The notes under the pieces were generated by a model. The model searched no databases and was not told the origin of the DNA. It saw nothing but the letters and a program-made list of their open reading frames with translations. From positions 434,001-498,000 of the forward strand of contig LUGG01000013.1 of NCBI GenBank assembly GCA_001683735.1: a stretch of 64,000 nt of DNA, read 5' to 3'. The DNA is from Grifola frondosa. Its lineage: Eukaryota > Basidiomycota > Agaricomycetes > Polyporales > Grifolaceae. Below, piece by piece: positions 1 to 12,133 of the stretch. A program made the translations under genes and the position numbers. Numbering within the stretch: the first letter of the stretch is position 1; each line of letters begins with the position of its first letter.

Positions 1-797
1 ACATGATGTGGCGAGGAAAGCCGACCCACTGGAGTGGCGAGGCCCGAACGATCAGGTGAAGCCTGACGAATTATAGTTCGGGGCCTCTCGTGCTCATTCG
101 TGGACGTCGTCAGACCTGACGCGTGATCCCGAAGGTGTTCCTCGAGAGCTCCAGCAGCAGAGGCGTCCGGATCGAGATCAGGAATGTCAGGAAGGGGAAG
201 GGTCACGTATTCGAGTTCTGAGCGAGTCGGTGGTTGCCGCTCCCGACTAGCATCTGTGTCCGTCTCAGACAATTGATCAGAGAAGGACCTTGTAAAGTGG
301 CTTGGGCTGGCTCGGGAAGGAACGGGCGCTGATAGCACTTCGGAGCGCAGCGGCGCTCGAGTTTGTACAGGCGGACTCCTCGTGGTAGATGATGGAGAAA
401 TGTGCATAAATTGGACTCGCTGAGGTCCCCTGCCGCTAGACGAGAGGTCGAATGATTGTGTTGAGAGATAGTGTCGTGCCTGGCGTGTAAGCCGTCGGAA
501 GCGTCTGTCTGTCCACAAATCCACCCCGAGATTAGTGAGCAGCATCCCAAGCCCAGCCCAGAGAACGACGATAGTCATTCTCTTCACGCTCTCCGTAAAG
601 AGCATGTCGACCAGTAGGCGGAATCCAAAGCCGACATATGGGTCGAATGATGATGGGTATTTTACTAGAAAATGGTGGAGGACTGCGCCCTCCCAAAGCC
701 CGACCAAGGAGCCGCCTAGTTTGAGATCATGGTGAGTGACGAGGTCGATTATAGCACGCAGACCGAGTCCAACGCCGATGGCGACAATGTTATCCAT
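1..797 (-). CDS. Hypothetical membrane-associated protein, copy A (3' end outside window)
   Basis: The reverse strand is open from the ATG at 797 to the window edge, about 265 codons without a stop. The product closely matches the complete gene at 6939-8360, starting MDNIVAIGVGLGLRA. Residues about 1-110 hold two or three hydrophobic stretches broken by charged turns (e.g. VVLWAGLGMLLTNLGVDLW), followed by an Arg-rich segment (TDRRFRRLTR). The rest is Ser/Pro/Thr-rich and looks disordered. I do not recognise a family; it may be a membrane-anchored scaffold limited to basidiomycetes. The duplication includes about 110 bp upstream of the start, so the promoter was copied too. Unlike copy B, the visible part of this copy has no frame break. 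Confidence 0.6.
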   Translation of the reverse strand, partial: MDNIVAIGVGLGLRAIIDLVTHHDLKLGGSLVGLWEGAVLHHFLVKYPSSFDPYVGFGFRLLVDMLFTESVKRMTIVVLWAGLGMLLTNLGVDLWTDRRFRRLTRQARHYLSTQSFDLSSSGRGPQRVQFMHISPSSTTRSPPVQTRAPLRSEVLSAPVPSRASPSHFTRSFSDQLSETDTDASRERQPPTRSELEYVTLPLPDIPDLDPDASAAGALEEHLRDHASGLTTSTNEHERPRTIIRQASPDRSGLATPVGRLSSPHH

Positions 798-908
798 CTG
801 TCATGCCCGGATAACGACCAGCTCGAGAAGGATGATGATAGAAGGATGATAATAGAGCATTGCCGCGTCCAATGGCAGTGGATGTACATGAGGCAAATGT
901 GTCGATAC

Positions 909-914
909 CACGTG
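909..914. promoter_or_regulatory. CACGTG palindrome upstream of copy A
   Basis: A CACGTG hexamer lies about 112 bp upstream of the copy A start. It sits in a context (gatacCACGTGatatgatgc) that is kept upstream of copy B at 8460. CACGTG is the core site of fungal bHLH factors of the Cbf1/Pho4 type. Its retention in both duplicated promoters suggests function, but both could simply share descent. Confidence 0.35.
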
Positions 915-959
915 ATATGATGCATTCGGCAAAAGACTTAACTTCATTTGAACTTCGAA

Positions 960-1125
960 GTAAAACCACCTAATTTGTCACTGCACATGGAGGAGTGCGG
1001 AGCACACCTGCTAGGTGAGAGTATTGAGGCACATAGTAGAATGTATAGAAGCAGGTAGCTGTGGCTCAGAGTGAATTGAAAGCATCACAGTCGCGACATG
1101 TCACACAATGAGCCACCGGCACACA
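960..1125. repeat. Copy of the sequence around the 5' end of a FunK1 gene
   Basis: This stretch matches the start region of the FunK1 gene at 37370-37520 at about 80% by eye. Shared blocks include gtagaatgtatagaag, gcaggtagc, gtggctcaga, atcacagtcgcgaca and gtcacacaatgag. The kinase coding part is lost, so this is a remnant of an earlier FunK1 copy or of the repeat that carried it. Confidence 0.6.
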
Positions 1126-2744
1126 GACTCCACACATGGAGCAGGCTTTAATATAGGAGCACTTTCGGAACGAGAAGAAAGAATTTTCATAGTATGAGAA
1201 CGGGAATAACACGAAGGCATAACTATGTTGTACAGAACTGTTGTATGCAAGACGATAATAGCCGGGGCGGCGCGGGGCAAATGCGCAGCGCACCCACCTA
1301 CATCATGGGCTGAGTCTCCCAAACTCACCATCAGACAAGTGGATAATGGTCCGCAGTGTCCGGACTCCGCACCACATATCACAAATTCGCGGGGAGTTGT
1401 GGAGTGTGACTCAAAACAAAGAGAGAAGATTGTGGGTGCTTGTGGGTGCTTAGATCGCTGCGCTCTGTGAAGGAGTCGAAAGCGGCTTCGAGGTTGATCT
1501 CGATCGACCTCATTTTTGTCGATCGTTGAAACCAATTTGGAGGATGGAAATAATTATCAACTCAGCTCTGATACCTCCTCCACTGCCGCTGAAAAATCTG
1601 ACCAGCTCGAAGAAGCAGCTGAGCGTCCCGCAATGTGTGCATTACCAAGCAGGCGGACTCTGTATTTAAGTTGGGATTGTTCTGCATTTACTTAGAGAGG
1701 CTGACAATGCCAGCTGGTCTGCCAACATTAGATATTCTGTGGTTCGGTTGCTATAAGATAAATGTGTAACGTGGTAAGAAAAGTTGCACGCACTATCAGC
1801 ACAGGTAAGCTGTCTTCACACAAATTGCGAATTCTGCAAAGGAATGACCCGAACACGTTAACGGAAGATGGGGTTGAACCTTCGATCCCATTGTTTCGGA
1901 GTAAACTATATAGCTGAAAGTTCGATAGCACTGGCGAACAAGCGTGGTTGGACAACGTTTGTTGACACGCTGAATGCCACTTATGCGCGACGCCAGGTTT
2001 GATAGTGTGATCCAGCAACTTATAGACTGCCTTCCGAAGACAAGAAACACGATGCGATAAGACAAGAATTCAAGGCGCCGCAGCAGAAGGAGGGCCACTA
2101 TCGAGTGACGATAAAATTCGCCGGTGCTAGATAATGTTGGGAAATAAAAAGGTCCAGCCAATTAGAAGCAAAATAGAGACGATGTGATGTTCGCTGCCGC
2201 AGCTCCGAGTTGGATCGGTCCGACGACAGTGACAAGTTTTTCCGATGCGCAGTCGCTTAGTATGAAGCAGTGAATTTAGCGAGGCATGCGTAGCAAGACA
2301 TACGCCTACGTGCGAGGAGGAAGCAAGGAGAGCGATGAATGTGGCTGTGACTCTCTGATGCAGTGTTGTGGCGGCGTCTGAAGACACAGACGCGCAGTCG
2401 CGGAGGCGGCAGCAGAGGAACTTCTGTCCAGCTGGGTCCAGCTGCACAAACGATCTTTGCTCGTCGTTTGGGAAATATCTGTTTCGAGGGCATGTATATA
2501 TTGAACAGGCTTGCATCACTGCCTCCCTTCTTATCACTTATGCGCTAGTGTGTCCCATAATAAAATCGGAACTTATCTGTTGTAAGTGATCTTCGTATTA
2601 ATCTCGCAAACTGCGCCTGCAGACGCTGTGCATCGCCACGGTCGCCGTGAGACTTCCAGATTGTCGAACACTAATCATGGGTGCTGTGATTCAAACTAAC
2701 GTTGTATAAGCAGGACTTCCCCAAACACCCCATCCGTATTATCC
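1126..2744. other. Intergenic stretch, no convincing gene
   Basis: Short overlapping ORFs occur on both strands but none shows a recognisable domain or a consistent splice pattern. Bases about 1225-1310 resemble 34575-34660 (both carry actgtt, caagaYgataa and cctacatcatgggc), so this is partly dispersed repeat. The last few hundred bases are presumably the promoter of the transcription factor that starts at 2745. Confidence 0.5.
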
Positions 2745-5700
2745 ATGACCACGCGTTCTCTTTCTCCCTCTGACAAACAATCCTACTCTGCTGGTGTGGA
2801 AAGTGGCTTCGAGGACTCTTCGTACGTGGCAGATACATTTATATGCCTGCCGCCGATCGATTGCGGCGACACCAATACTCGTGGTAATCTTTCAGGGGAC
2901 CTGGACAATTTCTCTGGAACATCTCAACAGACAGAAAATGCCCAGATATCTACTTCGGGTCCTCATGACGTTGACCTTGGTAGCATCATGATGCCCGAAA
3001 TTCTTTCTAGCCTGCAAGATCCCTTCTTTCAGAATGCTCACTTAGCACTCAATAATTCGGACTACCGGTCGAGTCTCAATACTCCTGGCCTTGGCTTCCC
3101 AGCTACTTCAGGATCGCACTCATCGGCATCTAATGTCACGTATTCCTCTTCATCCCGGTCTCCGGAAGGAGTGTTCGAAGACTTGCCAGACTCAATTTAC
3201 GCTACAAACTCAGTTTCTCCTAATCCTGCTCCTCAAGGTCGAAGGGAGCGTAAACACCCAGTGCAACTTGCTCCAGATCAACCTCTTACGACCCACGGAA
3301 AACCGCGGAGGCGCGTATACGTCGCATGCGTCCAATGGTGAGTCTTATCTCTTCATGCTTATTTCTTTACGAATTCTCTGAAATTTGTTTGATGCACCTA
3401 TAGTCGAAGCCGCAAGATCCGTTGCGACGGTGCAAGACCGATGTGCCACAATTGCGGCCGACGCACAGACCTCGGCGAGTTGTGCTCGTATGACCCAGAG
3501 CCTAAGCGACGTGGGCCAGACAGACAGCCTGGGGCGCGACAGTGGCCGACGACTGCTGTTGCTAGCGAGCGGCCTCCGCGAAGACGGAGGAGGAATTTAG
3601 GTTCGAGCTCAACAGCCACTGGCGAAGATACCGAGGCGCAAGTCCAAAGTACCGGTGATGCTGTGAATCAGACGCTGGATAACTTCAGCGCTATTTTTGA
3701 TGGCACCACCGCTCTCCCTCATACAGGACTTGCCACTGTCAATGACGAAGTTTTCCTGTTATATAAGGACGGCCACGAGGGCATTCCTGTCATACCGTAT
3801 AATGTGTCTGCTCAGTTTCAGCAAGCGCAACCACTGGGGAGTGTAAATGATCTACAGGTAAATCTTCCATCCGCTTCTGCTTTTGCGCAAGCTCATCGTC
3901 TATTTTAGGTTCCGAATATTGGCTATGACGCAGATGATCTTGAGTTATCATTGATGTCAAAGTTGACTGCGTTTTCCGCCATCTCTTGTCCACTTATCAT
4001 TGGTAACAATCGCTTGGACGAGGAGCTTGACGAACGCATCGAGGAGGCCAATGTCATCGGCCCCGAGCCAGGGCTCCAATTCACGCGTGAGACATGGTGG
4101 GATGCACTCCTCTCCCAATACGCTCTTATACATGACAGCACCGCGTCTCTCACCGTGGGGCTTCGTCAGGCAGCCAGCCGGCGCATCGTGATGGACCTCC
4201 GCAAGCTCTTCCGCTCGTTGCCCTACTGGTTCAGCTTCATCAACGTCCCGCGCTTCTTTGGCGCGTTGCTGGACCCGAGCACGCGAAATACGCTTCAGCC
4301 GAGCTTGATTCTGACCGCGCTAGCAGTGGCGACGTTTATTCAGAGTTCAGAATCGGAGCTGGGCCTCCGCGGGAGGATGCGTGCGCTGGCGCTGCAGGAG
4401 CAGGCACAGAGTGCTCTGGAGGCGAGCTTGAATGCTGGGTGGATCGATTGTGGTCTCGTTCAAGCAACCCTGGTAATGCATTTCCTGCTGCATACCATAC
4501 ATGATGCTCATATATGTTGTATTATCTCGGTTTGCAGCTCATTGGGTTCTTCGAAATCAGCGCTCATCCTCTCCACAACAAGGAGCGGGCCCGGTCGGTG
4601 TTGGCGATGCTTGACGGGCTCGTGCACAGCCTCAGGCTCACCACCTTAGACGCCGAAGATCCCCGTGTTTCCGTCTTTCCCCCCCGCCTCGTGCCTACTG
4701 TGCCTGCTTCATCCCCGCGCTGGGGATGCCGGAGGACCAGTGGAACTTGTTCGGACCGGACTCACCGCAGGGGTGTAGCTGCTTGTCGTACACTATGGCG
4801 CACGCATGTCCGGAGGCGGTGGAGTATGCACCGCTGCTGTGTTGGATGCCTGCATGGACCGATGTGTCTGAGAGTGAAATCCGCAAAGAGGAGTGTCGTC
4901 GGCTGGCGTGGAGCAGCCTCATGGTCGTCGCGAGCCACAGCTCATATGCCACCTCTGACAACGCATTCTCGCCGCTGATGGATCTGTTTATCATGGACCC
5001 CGCAAATGTAGGTACATTCATTGTGCGCTTCCTGCAGCACGTTGACTCTCCTTTGTTATACAGTATGCGCTCCTTTTCCCGGGAGAACACCTCGAGCAGA
5101 AGGAGGGATTCCCGACTCCGCCGTCCAAGGACTCCGCCTGGGCTTTGTATATGCGCATTTTGCTCTTGTGGCACAGCTGTGTGCGCATGCGTTTGAACCC
5201 TAGCCTCAACGACGCGGAGAAGGCGCAATTTGCCGTCACCGCGTGGCTCGAGATGGACGCCATCGAGGACGCCATGGACAGACATACTTGTGGTGCCAAG
5301 CTAGGTTTCATGCAGGGGCGCGAGATATTGTTTAAGTTCGTTCGCATGCTGATCTATTGCCCGCACGCTGTCTCACATTCTGACCAGCTCACGGATGCAC
5401 GTATCTTTCGAGTTCCGGCGGTATATTCCGCAGGCGTACGCGTGAGTCCTGTGATCCAATCTGCACAACTTGTGTTGGTATTGACCTTAGTGGCAGTGGT
5501 GCCAAGTTGCTTTTCTATGACAAGAAAGCAGAAGATTGGCGTATGTGCGACTCCGTAGAATCTATATTCCTGCTCTCACACTCTTTCTCTCATCAGTGAA
5601 CCATCAGGCCGTGGTCGCAAGCACCTTCAGCGTGATGGTCGATGATCTGGTAACACGCCCGTTCTTAATATTCTGGTTGTTGTCGCAGATAACTAGGTCC

Positions 5701-6025
5701 GAAGAATCCGAACCACTCGCCTTCCTTCCGCCATTCTGACGTGCCGTTATGCAGGTCCTTGACACTGTGGTCGTATAACACGACACTCGCAATTGCTCTG
5801 GACGTTGCGAAGTCTTTCCTTACGTCTGCGGAGCACCTTATGGCTATCTGGCCGTGTTCAGGTACGTCGCACGCGACATCGTCGCATGGCTTTTGGCTGA
5901 TCCGCCGCCCGTTAGCACAATACCGACGATATAAAATTCTGCATGAAAGGTTGACGGCTGCCTGCTATACGGCTGGTGTGCCGCCTCCAGCCACCGGCCT
6001 GACCACATCTCCTATGCTGTGGTGA
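2745..6025 (+). CDS. Zn(II)2Cys6 fungal-type transcription factor
   Basis: A DNA-binding regulator of transcription. The binuclear cluster is assembled across an intron: exon 1 (2745-3337) ends in CVQ plus TG, and exon 2 (from 3404) continues CRSRKIRCDG...MCHNC. The spacing is C-x2-C-x6-C-x5-C-x2-C-x8-C, followed by a basic linker (PEPKRRGPDRQPG). About 200 Ser/Thr-rich residues precede it, so the finger is internal rather than N-terminal. Further exons I can place are 3404-3857, 3909-4472, 4538-about 4690, 4741-5007, 5064-5335, 5388-5441, 5491-5540 and 5597-5649. They encode a fungal-specific TF middle domain (EIRKEECRRLAWSSLMVVA; FEFRRYIPQAYA). The frame changes near 4680-4740: either a C7 run has lost one C, or a 50-bp intron (4691-4740, weak gtgcct donor) is used. 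Near 5750 the frame is again unclear before the terminal IWPCS block. Target genes are unknown. Confidence 0.8.
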
Positions 6026-6938
6026 GGGAGGCTACCGTTCACACGGTTCCCTGTGGCTCTACAACTTTCTGCTTACCATTCGAGTTCGTCACGATATTGT
6101 CTCTGACCTTCTGTTGTAACCCTGGGTGTGTGTGACACATAGACTGACATAATGTGTACTAATTCTGTCGACCGGTTGGATAGCTCCACCGTACCTTTTC
6201 CCCACTAGTTTCAGTATAGTAGCTCATAGACTGAGTATATCCAGCTCCATGACTTCATCGCGAAGCTGCCGCCCGAACTTCAGACTGAGCATATCATTGA
6301 TTCGTGCCCGAGAGAAATTGGAGTGGAATAAGCGAGACAAAGCACGAATATTCCAACATAGACACTGCCGACCCGGAAACGACCGCCTATGCTTTCGACA
6401 CCTTCACTACGACACCGTGCTTTAGAATGACAAGTTGCGGCGCATTGTCCACTGCTCAGCCACGATAGGAGAGCGGAACAAAGCATTGGATGAGATAGCA
6501 GCAAACCATAGCATCGATACAAGTTACAGGAAGACAACAGAATAGTGATGCTAGCACAGAAATCAATACATGATTTAGATAAGACTTAAGCTGTAAAGGA
6601 GGTGGAAGGACCGGCATTATCAGGTTTTGATGGGAGGGTGATCCAGAGTACGCCAGCATCTTTATCGTCGTATCTGGCGTCAAAGTGAAGGGTACTAGAG
6701 AGACGAAATAAGACGATTGTATGACGTCTCGGAACTAATGTACTCACTCCTGAATATATCCAAAGAGGCTACGCCGCAAAGTCTTCCCTTTGTTCCCTAC
6801 ACCCGTAAAGACACGCAATTGTGGACCATCTGTCTCACACAGAGCTTCTTCAATCTTCCTATTTGCATAGTCCACATTTAGGCCCTGCACATTGATGGCC
6901 TGTCTATCAGGTTTAGGGTTGTTCTCTAAAGAGGTCTG
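6026..6938. other. Intergenic, nothing recognised
   Basis: This lies between the 3' ends of the Zn2Cys6 gene (+) and membrane-protein copy B (-). Only short ORFs without family resemblance are present. It presumably holds the two 3' untranslated regions. Confidence 0.5.
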
Positions 6939-8360
6939 TCAGTGAAAGCGGCCAAGAGGCAAAATTATAGCCGCACTTTTGTAGATTTGATCATCAGCTT
7001 TCGCATTGGGCAAGTTTGCCTGCCGCTCTGCAGCGTGCATTTGAACTCTGGCACGAAGCGCTGCGAGACTATCATAATAATCCGCCTCCTCCTGATGCTC
7101 CACCTCCAGCCACGCCTCCTCTTCATCCGCGTGTTTCCGGAGTCCCTGTGCACCAGTAATGTTCGAATCGGGGGATACATCTGGAACAACGTTTGCGTCT
7201 GCATGCCGTGTTTCATCTGCCGTCTCCCCAGGAGTTTGCTCATAAGACGGAGGTGGGTCTATGGTGTCCTCGTTGCCCTGCATCTCTCCCGACACCAGAT
7301 CGGCAGTTTCAGACATGTCGGACATGAACTCTACCGGAGGCACGAGGCCAGGACTAGGTTGGGGGTAGGAATGTCGGGTATGAGGTGAGGTGTCGGAAAC
7401 AAGATATCGACTTGTTCCTCTGCTTCATCGATGTCTGCAGTGGCATTCGGACGGGAATAGGAATGGGAGGAAGATCAGAAAGGTCAACAGGGTTCACAGT
7501 CGGCGTGCGGTTCGAACCATGGTCCTCCGCGTCTTCGTGAATAATATTGATAGGAGGCAATCCCTCTCGAGGCGAAAAAGTCCCATTCACCGGGGTGGTA
7601 AGTGCCGACTGATCAGGTGATGCTTCCTGAACTATGATCTGAGGTCTCTCGTTCGTGGGAGTTGTGAGCCCTGAGGCGTCGTGCTGGGAGCGCTCCTCGC
7701 GAACTTCAGGGTGTCCGGATTGAGATCGGGAAGGTTAGGAAGGGGAAGAGTCACGTATTCGAGTTCTGAGGGAGTCGGTGGCTGCTGCTCCCGACTAGCA
7801 TCTGTGTCCGTCTCAGACAAGTGATCGGAGAAGGAACCAGGAACGGGTCGAGGATTTATGCGGGGAGGGGCGGGTGTGGGCGGAGCAGGCGCTGAGAGTA
7901 CTTCGGAGCCCAGAGGTGATCGAGTTTGCACAGGCGGACTTCTCGTGGTAGATGATGGAGAAATGTGCATGAACTGGACTCGCTGAGGTCCTCTGCCGCT
8001 GGGGAAAAGGCCCAAGGATGTCGATGAGAGATAGTGTCGCGCCCGGCGCGTAAGCCGTCGGAAGCGTCTGTCCGTCCACAAATCCACCCCGAGATCGGTG
8101 AGCAGCATCCCAAGCCCAGTCCAGAGAACGACAATAGCCATTTTCGTCACGCTCTCCGTAAAGAACAGGTCGACCAGCAGGCGGAATCCAAAGCCGACAT
8201 ATGGGTCGAATGATGATGGGAATTTTGCAAGAAAGTGGTGGAGGACTACGCCCTCCCAAAGACCGACTAAAGAGCCACCTAGTTTGAGATCATGGTGAGT
8301 GACGAGGTCGATGACAGCACGCAGACCGAGTCCAACGCCGATGGCGACAATGTTATCCAT
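6939..8360 (-). CDS. Hypothetical membrane-associated protein, copy B
   Basis: Paralogue of the gene at 1-797, starting at the ATG at 8360. The N-terminal 110 residues contain hydrophobic segments (VAIGVGLGLRAVIDLV; MAIVVLWTGLGMLLTDLG) and then an Arg-rich patch. About 250 further residues are rich in Pro, Ser, Thr, Asp and Glu (PPPSYEQTPGE; HADEEEAWLEVEH), ending in ILPLGRFH. The open frame is interrupted about three times (near 7690, 7450 and 7363), each time by an apparent loss of one base. Comparison with copy A confirms the frame of the first junction (GLTT-T-NE around 7650-7690). I annotate one gene rather than three ORFs. No enzymatic motif is visible; the function is unknown. Confidence 0.6.
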
Positions 8361-8459
8361 CTGTCATGCCCGGATAACGACCACCAGCGAGCTCGAGAAG
8401 GGTGATGGTAGAAGGAGATGATAATAGAGCATATTGCCGCGTGGCGAATGTGGCGATAT

Positions 8460-8465
8460 CACGTG
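8460..8465. promoter_or_regulatory. CACGTG palindrome between divergent genes
   Basis: The hexamer sits in the 180-bp gap between membrane-protein copy B (start 8360, -) and the F-box gene (start 8541, +). It is flanked by a gatgcatgcatgcatt repeat. It is the counterpart of the site at 909. A bHLH factor could act on both genes; this is inference from the motif only. Confidence 0.35.
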
Positions 8466-8540
8466 ATGCATGCATGCATTCATTCTGCTTCCGCTTTTGG
8501 TAGTCTTTGTTCAAAGTCGCATTCAGCCGCAGTGGACCCA

Positions 8541-10410
8541 ATGAATCTGGGTTTATCATTACCTCCATCATCTACTTGCGCAATGTCATATACAGAGATG
8601 ACCTCTATAGAGGTTTCACCGTGTTACACTGTTTCCCCTTGTTTCAAAGTCACTGCGTCGCAGAGCAGGCCGCTATCTTCGTGTGTCAATCGCCGCACCG
8701 GCATATTTTCTGTGCCAGACGACATCCTACTCCTGATTATAAGTTATGTCGAGGTGAAGGACATCTTGTCTTTGCGAAAGGTATGTGCATACGCTTCTCT
8801 GTAGCCAATACAGGCTAAATGCGGGGTGCATAGACCTCGAGACGCTTATACTCCATGACGAAGCTACGTTGGGTGTGGTCGGACGCGCTGAAGCGTCACA
8901 TCATAGACAGAGGTCTTCCTGTTCCCGCAGCAGACGCAAACTTGAGGGCGTTCTCTGCGGGAGACCTCGAAGCCCGCGCCGTGCACGCCGCGAAGCTCCA
9001 CGAGAACTGGTACTCAGCGCACCCGCGATACAGACAGTCTATCGAGTTTCAAGCGGATAGAATCTTGCCGGATGATTATGTGGACAAGCATAAGAGCACC
9101 GTTTCGCAGGTGCTGTTCTTGAAGGGACACAACGGCGAGCTGCTTGTGACCGTCGTGGACAGAATTATCACGTGCTGGGAGGTCCCACTGGACGGCTCTG
9201 GCGCATATCGTGTTGCGGAATGGGTGAGTCGAACAAAGATAGAACAAGTGGTCGTCAACGACGACCCGAAGAGCGATATGGTCCTTGCATTTGCGACCAA
9301 GGATTCGATTCAGTGAGTGTGAACACACTCGTTAGGAGGTATCTGACCAAAACAATGCGGTCAGCCACACAACAGTTGAATATAAGGCCTTAACGCTGGA
9401 CGTATTCCATGGATGCTTCACCGTCAGTGCATCGCTTCGTACGGTTCAGGAAGGTGATTTTCCGGTACATGCTTCCATGCATGCCATGCATGGTGACTAC
9501 GTCATCCTCGGCGATCCCACTGTGGTCTGGTACTGTAGTCAACCAAACGAGGTGAAATCGATGGGCGTGTATCCTAGCGACCATGCCATGGTGAGGTATT
9601 TCGGCTTGTTGTTTTCTCCAGCACTCACCGCATTTGTGCTCTTAGCGTCCGAATCAAATTCTGGCAATCAAATTGATTAACCGCTACATGATCGTCGTTC
9701 GCGAGCGCTCTTTTCGACTCATTTATGCACCGTCGTGGAAGAATATACGCACCACATACAACGCTACCTGCATTAGCTCTTCCGTACATATGGATGTCGT
9801 AGCCACAAGCTCCGTGGTTGTGGCGCGAACACCAACTGCCAATGGAGAGGACGAGCTGGAGTGGCCTTCTACTCCAGTGACGATCCTGTCCCGCTATTCT
9901 GACGGAGGTTTTGACACCCTGCGGCAATACGATCTACTCCCTCTCTCCAGACCGAAAGCGCGTAGCTCTGGATATGAATATGCGGGCGACCGTGACGAAC
10001 CTGATGGGCTGCCGTGCATGCTTCCTTCCCAGTCTACTCGCGTCATCAGGGTGCCGCCATCTTGCAATAATCTCCATGTCGGCTCCAGCGGCAAGGGCAT
10101 CTGGATGCTGACCCGCAACGTCACTTCGCGCCGCTCTGTCTATCCTGCTCGCTGCATCCTGGGCTTCGACATGGCGAGCGACCTTCACGGCCGCCGTGAA
10201 ACTAGCGAAGATGAAGTGAACTACTGGTGTGACTCGAAGGGCGGGAACGACTTGCATGTTTGTCGGGACGTGCTGTACTCGCGTCGATGTGATATGAGCG
10301 AGATCTTGTCGAAGAAGTATTCAATTGTGTCGGCCTCGCTAGACGACACCGTCGGGCGGATAGCCATTGGAGATAGATTCGGGAAGGTCGAGGTGTTGGA
10401 TCTCGTATGA
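8541..10410 (+). CDS. F-box protein with WD-like C-terminal region
   Basis: Probable substrate adaptor of an SCF ubiquitin ligase. It splices cleanly: exons 8541-8780, 8834-9312, 9365-9590 and 9646-10410, all introns GT-AG with matching phases. The F-box is at residues about 60-110 (VPDDILLLIISYVEVKDILS, then LRK and TSRRLYSMTKLRWVWSDALK). It is followed by a beta-rich region with WD-like turns (LLVTVVDRIITCWEVPLDG; GDRFGKVEVLDLV at the end). This architecture is heavily expanded in Agaricomycetes, and substrates are unknown. The acceptor at 8833 was chosen because it restores the typical F-box continuation. A paralogue lies on the other strand at 12134-14351, with tRNA-Val and TAF12 between them. 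Confidence 0.8.
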
Positions 10411-10525
10411 CTACCACATGACAGTAAAGTCGTAGCATGCGTGTATAAATAGTGTACAAAAGTGTTGCCCTCCGTTGCACCGTTATTGTCTCAGGTAACA
10501 ATAGAAAACTGAATCCAGAAAAAGT

Positions 10526-10598
10526 GAGTCGGCCCAGGATCGAACTGAGGACCTTCTGTGTGTTAGACAGATGCGATAACCAACTACGCCACCGACCC
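10526..10598 (-). tRNA. tRNA-Val (anticodon AAC)
   Basis: Read on the minus strand, 73 nt fold into a cloverleaf. The acceptor GGGTCGG pairs with CCGACTC (one G-U). The anticodon stem TCTGT/ACAGA encloses the loop CTAACAC, giving anticodon AAC. The T stem CTCAG/CTGGG encloses the loop TTCGATC, and the D-loop carries GG. No intron is present and CCA is not encoded, as expected for a nuclear gene. The A and B box promoters (TGGCGTAGTTGG-type and GGTTCGATCC-like) are internal. Confidence 0.93.
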
Positions 10599-10704
10599 CT
10601 TGCTCCAAATATTTACGTAATTAACTTAGATCGTTACACGTGATCTAGAAGTTGAGTTCTCCCAAGTGATCACACTTCATATTGATATCGAATATCATAC
10701 CGCC

Positions 10705-11926
10705 ATGACTTCCACCCCCGCCACTGCCGCGACGCCTAGTTCTAATACTGCTAATATAATAACCGCTCTCGGCAATGCCTTCAAGTCCCAAACTGGCGAT
10801 CCTATGTCTGGAGACCGCATTGCTCAGCTTCTCCTCCAAAACATGAGTCAGCTAGGCGAGCTCGCGAAGCAAGGCAAACTGAATCAGGCACAAATTCTGC
10901 AGGTGAGGGCTCTCGTTTCTATTGTCCGGGAAGGGAGGTGATGGTAACGAACGACAATGACGCATCCTTGGCACCCAGTTGAGGGAGTACGCAGACAAAC
11001 ACAAGAACGGTCCTGCGCAAGTAAGTCGTCTCTATCATCGGCAGCTTCATGTCATCCAACGCGTACTTGGAGCCTGCGCCAGTCGTCGCAAACACCTCAG
11101 CTTTCAAAACGTCGAGCCAAACGCCACTCCTCAGTGCCCACCCCGCAAACGCGGAAGGCTACCCTATTAGCGCGACGCTTGCCCCCCGGCCAATGCGGGG
11201 CCCTCAGGGCCAATCCAGTGGGCGCCGGGTCAGCAAGGCCGACCGTCATTAACGGGTGGCTTTCCGAGTGGTCGCGTGTCAGGTAGGATGGCCGTCGCAT
11301 CACTGATTTTGTGCTGAGGTGAGATATGTCAGGTACACCGGTACAGGTGTTGAAAGGGACGGAAGATACGAGCATGTTGGCGATGGACGATAATCGCACC
11401 CGCAGAAAGAATACGCCCGGTGACCAAAGCATGCGAAGATCAATACAAGACTTGGTTTCGAGCATTGACCCTAACGTGAGAATTGAGCCTGATGTTGAAG
11501 ATGTAAGCTTGTTGCTCTGAAAAGTCGAACAGAGTGGTTTCTGATCCATTAGCTTTAGCTTCTTCTGGATATTGCAGACGAGTTCATTGACTCTGTGACA
11601 AATTTCGGCTGCCGTCTTGCGAAGCATCGGGGAGGTGACACCCTGGAAGTCAAGGACCTTCAATTGCATCTCGGTGCGTGCCCTTTTTTGATTTTTCGTT
11701 GTCTCCTTTTCTGACTACAATTCATATGGTAGAACGCAATCACAATATCCGTATCCCTGGCTTTGCATCGGACGAAGCGCGAATATCTCTCTCCTCCACG
11801 GCTATCGCGCCAGCCGCTCCCGCCGCTACAACCACAAAGAAAGGTGCTCAAGGAACACATATGACACTGCGGAGTCATCGCCTCGCGCAGGTGCAGGTGG
11901 CAAAGAAGGAAGCCAAGTTGATGTGA
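10705..11926 (+). CDS. TAF12: Transcription initiation factor TFIID/SAGA subunit TAF12
   Basis: A histone-fold subunit that pairs with TAF4 in TFIID and with Ada1 in SAGA. Exons 10705-10902, 10979-11020, 11073-11282, 11333-11502, 11559-11673 and 11733-11926 join with consistent phases. The N-terminal part carries a helical segment ([20 protein letters not shown]) followed by a Pro/Ser linker. The H2B-like histone fold is at the C-terminus: [51 protein letters not shown] and [15 protein letters not shown]. In exon 3 the frame slips by one base near 11205-11211 (APRPMRGPQ in one frame, then [19 protein letters not shown] in another). No intron can explain this, so one G or C appears to be missing. 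As TAF12 is normally essential in fungi, a base-calling error is more likely than a dead gene. Confidence 0.93.
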
Positions 11927-12133
11927 TGCGGCGCCACGTTTTCCCGAAGTCGATGTGTGTGGTCATTGTTCTCGCTCGCTAACGTATTTATTCTATGTTG
12001 TATCTCTTTTTAGACTGCATGTACTAGTATTTTCTAATACACCGTTTATTCTGTTTGAAAGCACGTAGATGGTGCGCCAGTGGCATATGTATCTGCGAAT
12101 CAGGGATGAACCGTACAACTGTTAGTATGAGAA

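Noticed and set aside
203..550. 115-codon minus-strand ORF
   Set aside because: It is the +1 frame shadow of membrane-protein copy A, whose real frame is open from 797 to the window edge.
1855..1900. tRNA-like ggttgaaccttcgatcc segment
   Set aside because: No acceptor or anticodon stem can be built around it on either strand.
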